Part shown: in pieces, positions 34,201-46,065 of the stretch
How positions within the stretch are numbered: position 1 is the stretch's first letter
Layout of the letters: the number at the start of each line of letters is the position of its first letter
From: Nautilus pompilius
Lineage: Eukaryota; Mollusca; Cephalopoda; Nautilida; Nautilidae
Direction of reading: 5' to 3'
NCBI GenBank assembly: GCA_018389105.1
Contig: JACATO010001021.1
Span: 124,001 to 188,000 of the forward strand
DNA: 64,000 nucleotides
The notes under the pieces: model-generated
Told to the model about the DNA's origin: nothing
What the model saw: the letters and a program-made list of their open reading frames with translations, nothing else
The model's database searches: none
Made by a program: the position numbers and the translations under genes

Positions 34201-37200
34201 ACCAAAAAAAAAAAAAAGGAGAAAAATCAAACATTATATATATTTATTCTTTAACGAATTTTGCTTTCTTTTCTTTCCAAGGTTTATGCTCCAACTCGCC
34301 AGCATCCACAGTCAGCACAACATCACTACCAGCTGCGTACAGCAAACAAAGAAAGATATTCAGACAGATCACAGAAAAATATTAAATATCCAGATTTTAG
34401 TTAAAGCTCCATTAAGGGTCAAGGGGCAGATCACTCGTGAATCCGCACCAAACAAGTGATGTGTAGGCACCGATTCCCAGGCCTCCCGTTTTCAAGCTCC
34501 CCTCCCCTAGTCTTCATATTACGTTTTGGGTTTGACTGACCAGAGAGCATTTTGCTTAAAACCTCTGTTTCCATACCCAGTTTTTAATGACCTTTCCTAA
34601 TATTGGGTGATAAAAATATTTAAAAAGAAACTATTACATCCTTACTTTCTTCACAACACGCGTCTGTCGTGTTTAGAGGTCAGAGTGACCCGAACCCTGT
34701 GTATGCCTGAATGTGTCTTATGTAAAATTATCTCTCACTTTTTAAAAATTATATTTTTCGTATAGTTTTGTTTTCGCAAATTAAAATCTAATTAATTGTT
34801 TATTATTTCTAGTTTCGAGAGATCATCGGTGTCTCGTTTTCCTTGATGTTACCGTAGCAGTATCTCTCTGGGTTTTGAGGTAAAATATGAATAATCGCAG
34901 GTGTTTTCCAGGTGGAGAAGTTTAGCAGAGGTGGAGAGAGAAATAGTGACGTTGGTGCGGAAGTATCAGAAATTGAAGGTATCGCTGATGATAACCCTGA
35001 CCTTCACCCTTTCTATAGTCTGAGGATTTAGATTGAAAATAAACTGTCATTCGATCTTTTCACGCCATCGACAATCGCCAGTGTCATTCTGGATGACCAG
35101 CTTGGAAGGCGGGATTGTTTTCAGCAAGAAATGGAGTGACCTCGCCTAGGGTTAGGGTTACTTTTATTGGCGGGTGTTTACAGGTCAGGGGCGGACTGAG
35201 AGTATTATAGGCCCTCGGGCATAACTGTTCACTGGGCCCCTTAGTGCTGATGTCAGAGGATACAAAGCACCAGATAAGGGGAGGGCGGTTTGGGGGTGTC
35301 AATTTCAAAAAAAATTAAAAAATTAGTTGTCTCAGACTGCATATTGAGTATATTGGAATATTCATTTAATAGAATTTATATGGGAATCTCTTGTAGCTAT
35401 GGGCCCTCCCTCGGGCAGTGCGCGATTGACCGATGGCTCAGTCCGCCCCTGTTACAGGTCCAACGGAGAAGCGAATGATGGCCTTTAGACTGCTGGAATT
35501 AGCCGGGCTCTATTTCCTGCCACCACGTGTCTCGAAGCATTCCACAAGATCGCTCGGCTGATTCGATTTGACAATCGTGAGTCCAGAGCCAGCCGGCGTA
35601 AAGGGGACAGAATGGCCGCCATTCAAGAAGTAAACGTTTTGCTGTTCACTCCAAGGTTAACTGTTACCATGGATGAATGTTTGGTGTCCCTAAAAGGGCA
35701 ATGTCCCCTTAGGAAATGCATGTTTAAAATTCCAGCACGGTGTGGCCTGAAGTTGTGGGTGGCCTGCGACGCCAAATCCATCTACGACCCGAATGTTGAC
35801 AAATTGCCTGGTGAAACCCCGGAACATAATCAGGGGATGCGTCTGGCACCGGATATGTCCTTCCAGGGGGTTTGAGGTCATAGCATAACGACGGACAATT
35901 TTTTTCCCATCGTATTGTCTTGGGGGTCGAACTTCTCAAGAGAAAAACTCACGATACTGGGGACGATTCGAAGAAATAAGCAGGAGATTTCGGATAATTT
36001 TTCATAAATCAAAATGTTCTTGTCATCAGCACGTCGCATAAAAATGCAACAGTGGACGGAGGAAACCAGAGGAAGTTCCGCATCATCCTTGAGTTGACTT
36101 CAACACTTCAAAGGAAGGTTCATAAACTGAAGACCACCGTAGTTCTAGAAGTTGGAGGTGTCGACATACTGAGCCTTTGTTCTGTGCAGGAATATCCATT
36201 CAGACTGGAACTCTACCAAACTTTGCGGACGCAGACCCTTTTTTGGAGACGTTGATAGTTACAATTAGGGGCATTAACCATTATTTTTTCGTCCTAGGCA
36301 TTGAAAATACATTTAAATGTTTTTGGTCATACTGACCTGAAATACAACTCATGTACTTAAATCCTTAACGCGATATGAAGGTTAACAGAAGTCCCAAGAT
36401 GGTAATTTGGTGTGCGTGTTTGGGACGGGGCATAGGGAGCGGTAGCTCACCAAAATCCCTTCGAACAGGTGCGAGACCACGAAGGCTCTGCCGAAAATAG
36501 GGGTTGCAGGAAGATTTAGTCTTCCGCTTGGCGGATTTCCCTTTGGTTTGGATAAAATAAATTCTTCTTGCGACATTGTTTTAGAATGCGCGAGTTTCTA
36601 AGACTGTTGCGAAAGACAGCATTTACCCCTCCACCGTCCCTCACTGATATTTGTCAGTAACATTTAAAAAATGACTGGAAAAAGACTAGAGAAATGAGAA
36701 ACAAGATAGGAAGTATCTAGAAATGACTAAAACAAAAGTTATTCTTGCTAGCATTCATTAATCTCCCACAACGATAAGGTTTTTATTACAAAGGAGAGAG
36801 ATGTAGTAGTAATAGATTCAGAAAGTTTAAATTTCAGACTTATCTCTCCAATAGTGGAACGCATTCTTTGTCTGAAATGGAATTACACAAAAAATATCTG
36901 ACCCTCGTGGGTCAAGTCTTGTTTGTATGTTTATTATATATATATTTATATATTGTCCGCCCACCAAAAAACAGGCATTCATCGTCGTCTACTCTTGAAA
37001 AAAGAGTTACTTCCCTTTGATTAGTTTGCGTTAAAGGTTTTGATATCTCTATGCTGATGTTGGGAACGAATAAATCTATTCTTGCTCTTCTCTCCTACAT
37101 CTTAAAAAAAAATCCAAGAAAACTTCCAAAGTCAGGATTTCTGTGGTAGGCGAATAGCTGATTACCGCATCTTGCTATCGGCTGAGGACATCAGGAGAAG

Positions 37201-37616
37201 GGGACCGACCAAGAAAGGTCAGGGAGAGATTTTTAATTCATTCTTTTTCACTATTATCTTCTTCACAAAATTATTATTCTGCTCTAATTAAGTTTCCTTT
37301 TAAAAAAAAAGATAAATAGGGTCCTATATATAATTAAATCTTTACTTCCTTTCATAACTAAAAAAAAAAATTGATGATTAAAATTTTTTTTTAAATTGCA
37401 GTATTTCTATTTCATCCTTTATCTCCATAGATGTATGAATGCAGATCCAAAAAGAAAAGAAAGAAGGGTTTCAAGGGGTTTCTGGGGAGTTTGAAATTCT
37501 GTCCTTTAACCAGACATTCATATAAGCACTAAGCCTTCGATGCAAACTGGTTTCTAAGGTAAGGAACTATCTAATTTTTACACGTAACTATTAACTAAAT
37601 ATCTTCCATACTACCA

Positions 37617-37663
<47 letters not shown>

Positions 37664-40600
37664 GGGGTGAAAAAGAGTATACCGGTGTTGTACTTCCAGC
37701 GGAGTACGCAGTAGGGACACTTCATACCCTTGGGCAGCTTGACCTTGAAGTGCAGCTTCACGTTCGACTTCTTGGTGAGGATATAGTACGTATCCTTCCC
37801 CGACTTCAGCTTCAGCTTCTCGAAGCACTTCTCCGGCTCCCTCTCGAACGCGTGACACTTGGGGCACACGAAGAACTGAAACCAGCCCATGTGGTTCGCG
37901 GTTATGTGGACGGTGATGCTGATCACCTGCCCGGGTTTGTACTTTTTGACCACGATTCCGTTCGCGTACTTGCCGCCGGGTTCGTTCTCCCTCGGCCCCT
38001 GGTAAGGATCCCCGCACACGCCGCACTTCCCACCCTGTTTTTCGTGCTGATTCTGGAAATAATAAAAAAGTCGGTCGAAAGGTGGCGTTATTTTGGCGAG
38101 GCGGACGGGCGAGGAGTTAGGAGGAAGGTTCTGCTGCCTGGATGTCTCGCCGGGTCGTGGAGTATCTTTTGACCTGCCCACGAAAAAATTGTCGTGTCCC
38201 CCTCTATCTTCGGGGTTTTTTTACATCCCCAGTTAAAGAACCAAGCGGAACACATCAGCTCACTTCCGCTTTGTTTAATTTAGTCTCTACAAAGGCGGAA
38301 AGCCGTCATGTCTTACCCAAATATCGCCTTTAGTATTTTTGGCCGTAGTTAACAAAGGTAATTTGTGAGTGCCTACAAGCATAAAGCCTTCGTTAATTTT
38401 AAAACAGGTGACCTACAGAGATCCGTCCTCCAACGTCTGACACCCAAACTAATATGTTTAATGGTTTAGTTTAATCCAAATCTTAAAGACTGAAATAATT
38501 CTAGCAAATGCTGCATTAACACTGGCGAATTTTAGTGCCATTTCCAGGATTCTTCATTTTACGTTTATGCACTTTAAATGTCGTTTATGGAAATACGAGA
38601 GAACCCAGCAGCACACTACCAGTGACTTGGTGATACGAAGTTGTCTTTTCCTTTTTAAAATTATCTTTGTCCCTTAAAAAAAATTAATCGCATATTGTAC
38701 TTTTATCCCCTTAGTTTTCTCTAAAAGTTTTTTTTTTTTTTTACCAAAACCAATAATGAAATCTAAATACCCAAAATCGACTCCTTTTCTTTCTTTCTTT
38801 TTTTTTTATTCTTTTGTGGTGCGTGTGAAAATTCTTTTATGTGTGTGTATCTCCGAGGAGAAGGGAATGGAGGGTGGTGGCCAAAGCCGTGTAGGGGCCG
38901 AAACCCGGTGTGGAGCAAGCTCCCGTTAAGGCCTAAAAGGCCGGGTTGAGGCGCCGAAGCACATCGTGTATCTGGCAGCCAGAGTTAGGGGCGCGAACGC
39001 CCCACTTTAGAGTGACCGCTTCCCCAGCCAAAAACCAATCTTGGGAAAAAAGGCCTCAGCTCGTCAAGTCCGAAAACCGGTGTCGATGCACCTAAACTTC
39101 CCAGCCAGATAGGCAGGCCAAAGGCAAAAGCGCCCTTCGCCTCCACTCTTTTCGGGCAGAGGACTTTCCGTCTACAAAAGCCACTAAGCAGAGTACTCGC
39201 CTCCCTACCCCCATAAGGTTGACCCCAAGTGACCTTGGTCTCCACCCCAAGTGGTAGGTTGACCACTTGCTGAACTTTCTCTTTCAACAATTCTACAAGA
39301 TACTTTTGGCCTAAAACTGATGCAGAGAATCGCCTGTACAACAAAAATATCACAAAAAATAGGTGACCGATGTATCAAGCTGAACTGGCTGACCGAGCCA
39401 TACTACCGTTTCAATGCTAAAATTACCAATCACGAATCAACGAAATACACATACATCTAACTGAATGTCTCAACACCGATACTCCAAACACCACCACGTG
39501 GTCCATTTTAGCTCTTTTTAAATGAAGGTAGGAAAAAGCAGTAACGTCAAATTTTTGCAGAAAGAAATGACACCATTTTGCGATAAGAAAATTAAGAAAT
39601 CAAACTATTTAGAAACCTGATCAATTAGAGACCAGTTTAAATTTTAAAAAGCAACAATAAAAGCTACTGTAAATCATCTATCATTTATTTTGGTAATGTT
39701 GAAATGAAAAGGAGCCTTAAAAAAATCTAGCGGTTCTGTCTGGTATTCTTCTACCCCCTTTTTTTTTTTTTATCTTTCCACAAATTCTACTGGAGAGAGT
39801 GGTCTCTAGAGGTTTTATGATTAAACTAGCAACCAAAAATGGTATTTCCGGCAGATAGATGTAAAGGATCATATAAGACACCGAGATCAGCGTATTCCAG
39901 ATGTTTAATAATTACTTAAGCAGTCTCAAATTCGTTAGCACAATTTATACTCAGTTGGCTTTTTATGATCTTATTGCACACTGGTCCTTCCCGCTCTGTT
40001 GTTGATCGCTTGCATTGAGAAGTGAAACGACGAATGGATGGGACCTTCTCTTCTCTTTTAAAAAATGCAGTCAGATCTGCAAGATAACCAGCCTATTTTC
40101 GCGAACTTACGTATACCCAGCTGAAATAAAATCTGGCGAGCCTTACGTCAGTAACAAAGGACTTACGGGACAGAAATAGTTTCAGCCAGGTGTCGGTAGT
40201 ATTACAGCTGTCGCAATTCTCAAGTTACAAAGGATAAAAGAATGAGGTGAGGAAAAGGAGGCGGCGAATCGGGGCTTATTTGTCGCCCAGTCTCTCATAC
40301 GTCCTTGCATAACTAATAGCTGACTTACACTGATGGTAAGAGTTTCTATCTGCAGCGCTGAGACAAAGACGGACGATGCTGATTTTCTTTTACGTTATTC
40401 TTCGTGACCAAAATACCGACACTCGGAAAATAAATCACATCTTTCCAAGCGACATCGACAACAAAACTCACTAACTTTCGATTTCCTTCTTAGCTTTCAC
40501 ATTTTCGGACACGCGCACGCAGTCCTGATTGCTTACATATTTATTTCCAATGTCGATAAAATTACACTGTTCGGTATATTTCCTGGGAGGTGCACTGACG

Positions 40601-41101
40601 TATTCTCGTGCTGTGTATTCTATTCTCCGACCAGGTTAAGCAGAATATAAAATAAACATCAAAATGCGTCATATGAAAAAAAACACAACCGAAAACGAAC
40701 GTTACAGTGTTCAATTCTGCAGTTTTACCCTAAATTCCAGCGAGACCGTAAAGTTCAATGGTAGAGTTATACCCTGAATTACTATGGGACACCTGTTAGC
40801 AGATTTTTCTGTGCAAAAATACAGTTCTACAATAAACTTAAATGCATTAAAAAAAACAACAGGTAATTTTTTTAAAAAGTGCAACCTTTTGGTGTAATAA
40901 TTTCCTTAGCGGAGAAAGGCGCGTACTTACTGATCTCCCTCCGCAGTACAGAGCGTTATCATCGTAATTTTTAGGGTTCTTGAAGCCGTATCTCCACATG
41001 CTAGACCGCGCTGGTGGTTTGATGAGTCTTCCGTGACTTAACACGAGGTGGATTAGACAGCAGAAGAATAAAAGCTGTTTAACATCTATCCGAGGAAACA
41101 T
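30739..41101 (-). CDS. AA15-type lytic polysaccharide monooxygenase with two alternative last exons
   Basis: A secreted copper enzyme that oxidatively cleaves polysaccharides; characterised AA15 members act on chitin and/or cellulose. Exon 1 gives the signal peptide (1-22) and the mature start HGRLIKPPARSSMWRYGF, whose His23 is the first histidine-brace residue. Exon 2 carries GGKCGVCGD, GGKYANGIV and ITANHMGWFQFF with His111 (mature 89), the second brace residue. The end of the domain (QFYGCADVSIG) is supplied by either of two homologous exons, at 33560-34143 or 30739-31298. Both start in phase 1 after a good acceptor and run to their own stops. Predicted products are 374 and 366 residues. 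CxxC pairs and spacing are family-like. Substrate cannot be told from sequence. Confidence 0.9.
31299..33559 (-). other. Segment between the two alternative LPMO last exons
   Basis: AT-rich, with poly-T/A runs (31.93-32.07 kb) and a G-rich tract at 32586-32621 (repeated GGGGAGG on the plus strand). For form A it lies beyond the stop (3' UTR and downstream); for form B it is intron. No further exon seen. Confidence 0.5.
32586..32621 (+). repeat. G-rich tract (GGGGAGG)n
   Basis: Runs of three or more G separated by single A or T, a potential G-quadruplex on the plus strand. It lies between the alternative LPMO exons. Confidence 0.6.
33560..34143 (-). CDS. AA15 LPMO last exon, form A (Lys/Arg-rich tail)
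   Basis: Starts G|GT in phase 1: NSWGTAANGTSCVGCGPQEQ, then FYGCADVSIGKYAK, finishing the LPMO fold. Phe202 aligns with the axial aromatic of related LPMOs. After a short linker comes an extremely basic tail of about 60 residues built of tandem repeats such as KRPKKKKKKKLKPRR, then SYPWWYRRRLKSL and a Cys-containing end. The last two segments could partly be read-through of an unrecognised intron. Confidence 0.85.
33778..33910 (-). repeat. Tandem minisatellite coding for the Lys/Arg tail
   Basis: About three units of 45-51 bp, each with CGGCCGCTTACGTC followed by a run of TTC triplets on the plus strand. On the minus strand these encode basic repeats (KRP followed by a lysine run). Confidence 0.8.
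35186..35451. mobile_element. 266-bp hAT-type MITE (same family as 13236)
   Basis: The inverted ends CAGGGGCGGACTGAG are perfect over 15 bp. Flanking 8-bp direct repeats ttacaggt lie at 35178-35185 and 35452-35459. The right end shares ATTGACCGATGGCTCAGTCC with the small copy. It lies in the LPMO intron. No coding capacity. Confidence 0.9.
35600..36330 (+). pseudogene. piggyBac-type transposase remnant
   Basis: The translation gives VTMDECLVSLKGQCPLRK (family IDEQMVPFKGR), GLKLWVACDAKSIY (second acidic residue) and, after one stop, GHSITTDNFF (third acidic residue, TDNFFTS), then a TILGTIRRNKQEI block. All three catalytic aspartates are therefore still visible, although the frame is interrupted. 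Similarity fades after 36.0 kb. It lies in the LPMO intron, opposite to the gene. No terminal repeats identified. Confidence 0.8.
37618..37664 (+). repeat. (TTA)n microsatellite beside LPMO exon 2
   Basis: About 15 triplets, 18 bp downstream of the exon 2 donor in gene direction. Confidence 0.95.
37683..38052 (-). CDS. AA15 LPMO exon 2 (core of catalytic domain)
   Basis: Acceptor tttccag, donor ACCG|gtatac (phase 0 in, 1 out), 370 bp. The translation begins NQHEKQGGKCGVCGDPY, contains the second copper ligand in TANHMGWF, and ends CPYCVLRWKYNTG, as in other AA15 proteins (CVLQWTYFTG). GC is far above that of the surrounding intron. A (TTA)n microsatellite follows directly downstream of the donor. 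Confidence 0.92.
38053..40930 (-). other. LPMO intron 1
   Basis: About 2.9 kb. It includes a GC-rich island at 38.86-39.36 kb with a 122-codon minus-strand open frame of no recognised family, probably repeat-derived. Around 39.46 kb is a segment similar to 43.5 kb. Nothing else supported. Confidence 0.5.
38860..39360 (-). other. GC-rich island with open frame, unknown
   Basis: Sharp rise in GC within an AT-rich intron. The minus-strand frame 38985-39353 contains GQKYLVELLKEKVQQVVNL and VETKVTWGQPYGGREAS and has no clean splice sites. It may be a fragment of a retroelement or gene inserted in the intron. I do not recognise it. Confidence 0.3.
40931..41101 (-). CDS. AA15 LPMO exon 1 (signal peptide, copper-binding N-terminal His)
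   Basis: The ATG at 41101 starts MFPRIDVKQLLFFCCLIHLV, then LSHGRLIKPPARSSMWRYGF. Cleavage before HGR is demanded by the family, because the N-terminal His amine and side chain bind copper. The exon ends LYCGGRS in phase 0 at TCA|gtaagt; 57 codons. Confidence 0.92.
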
Positions 41102-43000
41102 CCCCCCCCTTCGTAGAAACGGGTTGCAGTGACGCTAATGTTTCCAGTTAAATTCGCCGTTAAAGGAATCCATCGTGATCAAACCTGCGCCGCCGATTCC
41201 TTCTTTAAACTGATGTTTAGGTCTCTCCCTATTTTTTCCCTTATAGTTTGGAATGTTCTCTCGACGTGAACTATGCACAGGATCCGTCTAATGTTTTACC
41301 TAGGACGAGTTAGTTTGACAAAAGAAGTAAAACGTACAACAGTTTAAAAGTGTTCAAAAACTAACGTGAGGGATTCCGTTAAGGTCGCGTTTTCCGGTGA
41401 CGTTGCAAGAAATGATGAGAGTTCGGAATCTTCGGAACCTCTTCGCGTTTTCCGGTGACGTTGAAGCATATGGCGAGAGTTTGGAATCTTCTTTTGTCTG
41501 AATTTTGATCATTAAAGCTGTCATCAGCTCAATCAGCAATGGTTCTGCATGATTCGTCTTAGTTATAGGTTTTTCGATTAGATGCATTTAATTACTTCCC
41601 CCTCCTTCCCATAAAAATGTAGCCGAATCGCTTCCGGGGAACTTTGGCTACATACAACTGCACCCACTACCCATATCGTATAATATACCAGAACACGCGT
41701 CAATCGTACAACTGGCCACACGTCACAAAGCCGAAAGGGAGATAATTATTTTATCAAAGCTGTTTTTTTTTTTTTACTTATCCGCTTCTTTTAGCAAAAT
41801 ATGCGTTCATTTAAAGCGAGCGAAAACATTCCCGTTTCTTTTAACGAGCATGCGCAGAGAACTGGACGGAACCGGAGAGAGGCATTTGCTGTCCGCCACT
41901 GGCCTTCAACGAGTAGCAATCGCGCATTTTGTCGGGTTCAATTAAGACTCCGCCCGACGATCGATGTACGTGTAATGTGTGCGCGCGCGCACGAGCGTGT
42001 GTGTGTGAGAGAGAAAACAGGATTTAATACAAGGCAACTTTTTACCCCTAATGGCGACCTTCTACAGTGGGCATATGCGGTTAAACGTTCGTGTGATTTA
42101 GGAAACTGACGCCGGGGTCTTCTCTGGTCGAAGTGCCGCGCGGATTGTAAATGCTGTAAAATGGCCGCCCCACCCGTGTGTTTTTACGTGAACACTACAA
42201 ACTGGAAGATTGTGGATGATGCCATAAGGTCCCCCCCTTTTGCATTGTTTTTAAACGAATTCATCGAAGAATAAGTGAAGGGGAGCGTTGCTCACGGTCA
42301 CAGCTCCCGCCGGTGATCTAAATCCTAGTAATCCGTCACCCTGCACCGAAAGAGGATCTATCGGGACGTGCATCAGGCTTGGGTATAATTTATTGTACAA
42401 GACGCACGTTTGGCAGGTAATCGCGGCCGTCGTTATCCTCGGCTCCGATATACCCGGGGTCCTTTTCTTCCTTCAACGACGAGAGTCCCCCCAAAACCAG
42501 AACGTGTGCTGCGCCGACTTACCCGTTTTCTCCCACAACAAAGCCGCCGACACTCCGGGAATTAAGAGAATTTATACAGCGGCGTGTCGACGGAGACATT
42601 TGTGCAGAACTGGTTGGGGAGCGCATTGTGCGGGGGTCACACCTGACTGCTATAGTTGAAAGGGGGACGCGAGCCATTTATACAGCTTAACAATGAATGA
42701 TACGACGAGTAGACCCTGCCTGCCGCTCATGCCTCAACTCTGACGACCATTTCGCTTTCGCTCTCTTTCTCCTTCTCTGTACAATAGAGGCTTTCTTGTG
42801 TTAAATATACCATAATATTTGCTAAAGAATAAAAATCGTGTGGGGGAAATAGGGAGAGCTGGGGAATAGTTCAGCGAGTGTTTCTCTCCACCCTGCTCGA
42901 CTTCCCTCTCGCCCCCCCCGTCTCCTACTCCTCCTCCTTTACTCTCAGCAGTGTCGAGAAAATTTCGAGGCATCTGCCAACTACCGGCAGCCGGGCAGCT
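41102..43000. promoter_or_regulatory. Upstream region of the LPMO gene, CpG-rich in part
   Basis: Between the LPMO start (41101, minus) and a candidate exon on the plus strand at 43010. CpG content rises clearly from about 41.8 kb onward. No TATA box could be placed convincingly. A divergent promoter is possible but unproven. Confidence 0.3.
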
Positions 43001-43009
43001 GGTCGAGCG

Positions 43010-43097
43010 ATGGCTGATTCTGTAACTTCAAAGAGAGGAAAGGGGCAGGTGAAAACCCCGAAGTGGAGATATTTTGGCCGCTCATCACCTCGCGTTG
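43010..43097 (+). CDS. Candidate first coding exon, unknown gene
   Basis: ATG in a reasonable context (gcgATGg) within CpG-rich, pyrimidine-rich sequence. It opens MADSVTSKRGKGQVKTPKWR, then YFGRSSPRV, and ends at a strong donor TTG|gtatgt. If not spliced it stops within five codons. I do not recognise the protein and found no partner exon, so this rests on codon openness, CpG context and the donor only. Confidence 0.28.
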
Positions 43098-43639
43098 GTA
43101 TGTAAGCAAAATGCGGGTGCACGTCTAGGAAAAAATACGGCTGGCATGGCTACTGGTCATTGTTATGCTAAGGAGGGAGACGAAAGAACAGCAGAAAGTC
43201 GTCTCCCGGTCGTCCAGAGGAACAAAATCCAGTACAAAGGATAGTTTAACAACAAAGTTTCTGATAATATAATGTTATTTATTTACTCTGTTTTACGGAA
43301 ACGCCCGACATGCTAAATCTTACAGCCCCTAGGGAACCAGTTGGTGCCGGTCCCCTACTTTATCAGCCGTCTTCGTGTGGACCCCGTCGGTACTCTGGCG
43401 TGCTTGGTGTCGTAGGTTCCCCTTCCTAATTCCGTACAGCTTTAATACAATTTTCAAAGTTAAAAATATTAACCATACATTTTTCATGAATATTCCAATA
43501 TATGTCCTCATACCGACACTCCGGATAGCACCGCCCTCTGGTGTCTTTTTAAAGGGAACTTTCGAACTTAGAATAAAAGAAATAGTCAGTTTAAAAACGC
43601 GCGAGCGTTGGATAGTATCGCAATGTCCGACAAAAACAA

Positions 43640-43740
43640 CTCTGACGCAAAACAATGCACAACTATGACGTACACAAAGTCGTTTGTGGTCTTCTTGATA
43701 GAAGAGCCTCACCATGTCATTCGCGCATTAGAAAAGTATT
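43640..43740 (+). repeat. Dispersed repeat, copy 1
   Basis: GCACAACTATGACGTACACA, CTTCTTGATAGAAGAGCC, CATTCGCG: also found diverged at 63.42-63.50 kb. Confidence 0.55.
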
Positions 43741-44818
43741 GAAAGTTCACGTTTACTGAAGCCTTTGCAATTAATGAGAGGAAAGTTAGTGCAAAACCTG
43801 ATTGATATTAATTAGCGAGTAAATTAGGTTTTATTTATTTTATTTTAAGTTTGCGTGTTTCTTGAGATCACCAGATTTTCTGTAGAACTTTTTTTTATGT
43901 TTACTGAGACGTTTATTAATATATAATATATATTTTAAAAAAAGAAAAACGACTATACCACATCATCGATCACTCGTCGCGCTGTATCGCCAGTTTTCGC
44001 ATGTCGGTTCGGGTGTAGAAGGAATGTATTACTTGGGGCCGGATTACGTACCGGCGCATTTTTAAATGTGTCGGTATTGTCATCAGCAAGTCTTTTGAGG
44101 AGACGGACTTTGCTGGGTCGGCGCATAAAAGGGTTTTCCTCGACTCAAAAATATTTTAACAGAACGGAAGGGGTTAAGATTTGTTCTAGACCAGACCAAG
44201 AGAAGCAAAAATGACGACGCGACAGCTACTGGTTTGTTTTCTTTCACCTGGCAGATTAGCACCTAAACGGTGAAAATGGGTTTATCTCGAATGCTCGGGT
44301 GGTGTCGCGCTCTCGGCTTGGCTCCGACCGGAAATGAAAGCGACAAGAGACCGGACGGCGATGGTACTAACATCGGTTGGATTATTTCGGCACCGCCAGG
44401 CGTTCGAGGAGGTTACAATGGATGGGTGCCCCAATTGTAGGCTCACCAGTGGAATTTCAGGTATTCGTCTATAATCAACGTTCTAGCGCAGACTTATTGT
44501 AACCGGTTTTGTCAGGTGTGTATTTTCTAACAGTCACACGGTAATGAAGTGTAACATTAGGCGGTAATACATGAACCGACTGCATGAGCATATATAATGG
44601 TTCATTAATAATAATAGCATAATAAATGTACGCAAAACAAAGTCTAAAAGCTAAACAAAAACATGAAGTTTAGGAACGTATGATGCATTTCCACATTCAT
44701 TATCTTCACGCTGATAACGATTATCCAGATTGTATTGTATCTCTTACGTTTAATAGACTGACTTTTAATTTAGGTAAAGTCTGTGCTCTTTCGTTAGTTA
44801 TTTGGACAAACGTATCGG

Positions 44819-44819
<1 letters not shown>

Positions 44820-44897
<78 letters not shown>
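44820..44897 (+). repeat. (TC)n microsatellite, about 38 units
   Basis: The longest pure dinucleotide run in the window. Confidence 0.97.
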
Positions 44898-44900
<3 letters not shown>

Positions 44901-45072
44901 TCCATATCCTTTCTATCTCTCCGCCCTCTTATCATTACTTTTTCTCTCTTTCTCTCTTTTGCTCCCCATCTCTTCTGTCGTTTCCCCTCTCCTTTCCTCT
45001 TATCTCTTCTTTCTCTCTCTCTATCTCTCCCATCTTTTCTCCTCCTCCTCTGTCTCTCTATCTTCTCCCACC

Positions 45073-45114
<42 letters not shown>

Positions 45115-45115
45115 A
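44898..45115 (+). repeat. CT-rich tract ending in (CA)n
   Basis: Degenerate polypyrimidine, then TC and CA runs. Confidence 0.85.
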
Positions 45116-45779
45116 ATGGCAGAATGGATGCAAAGACAAACAAATTTCCTGGGGGGGGGGGGAACGAAGACTGAAGAATCTTTCGAACGGCGGCAATCAG
45201 ACGGCGTCATCGACACAAACCCAACCTACCTGTGATCTGCCTCATCACCTGCTCCGCCTTTGAATTTCTTTTGAGAACCGCGCTGTGTGTATATTCTCCG
45301 CTTCAAACCTCTCCCTTCAAACGCACGAGACGGTCGGCGAAGGCCTTTGCTTTTATTATTTTCTTTCTTCTTATTTTCCTTCTCTCTCGCCATTCGCCAC
45401 TAGCAGATGTTTTTTGTTTTTTTTCCCGGTCCGTACATAAATATCCGAGTGAAATGCAGCCACATGCGCCTCGGAAGGAAAAAGAAAACAAAAACAAAAA
45501 CCGATTACCCGTCAGCCCGGGTCTCGGGTGACGGGAAGTGGACAATGACAACGAGACTGCGAAATGCCGATAAATGGCTGCGGAGGCGTCGCACGCAAAG
45601 GAGCAGAGACTACAGGCATCTGAGCCTGCATGGGGCGTTTGATGTAGAGAAAACGTCGGCCAGCTCCCCTGCTCTGTTCGCCAGGCGTGGGGGAGCTTTC
45701 AAAAGGGCCACCGCTTCCATTGTGAAACATGCGCAGATATTATTTAAAAGAATTTTTATTCATTTATTTCTCGTTGTTC

Positions 45780-46065
45780 TCTCTCCAACCCCCTCTCTGC
45801 CTCTTTCCTTCCTCTACTTAGCTCCCTCCATCTCCTCTTTCCATCGCTCTCCCTCCCCTTTCTTCTCCCTCTCGCTCTTTTCTCCCTCCCCTCTCTCTGA
45901 TCTCTCCACCACTCTCCATTTTCTCCGTCCTCTATCTCCCCCTCTCCCTCTCCTTCTATCTCCCCCTCTCTCCTCTCTCCCTCCTGTCCCCCCTCTCGTC
46001 TTTCTACCCCTCCCTCTCTCTCCCTCCTCTATTTCTCCCCTCTCACCATCTCTCTCAGCTGCGCG
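45780..46065 (+). repeat. Polypyrimidine (CCCTCTCT) tract
   Basis: Almost purine-free plus strand, about 285 bp. Confidence 0.85.

Larger units (their letters stand above)
34144..37682 (-). other. LPMO intron upstream of last exon A
   Basis: Contains the 266-bp MITE at 35186 and the piggyBac remnant at 35.6 kb. It is also the first part of the longer intron used by form B. The remaining sequence shows no supported gene. Confidence 0.6.

Noticed and set aside
37595-38172. Alternative frames over LPMO exon 2
   Set aside because: High GC makes several frames open; only one carries the His brace and matches the neighbouring exon phases.
42288-42659. 123-codon plus-strand frame
   Set aside because: No ATG at its start, no recognised domain, lies in CpG-rich sequence where long frames are expected.
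44680-45263. Long frames of Ser/Leu or Arg/Glu repeats
   Set aside because: They read through (TC)n and CT-rich tracts; composition alone keeps stops away.
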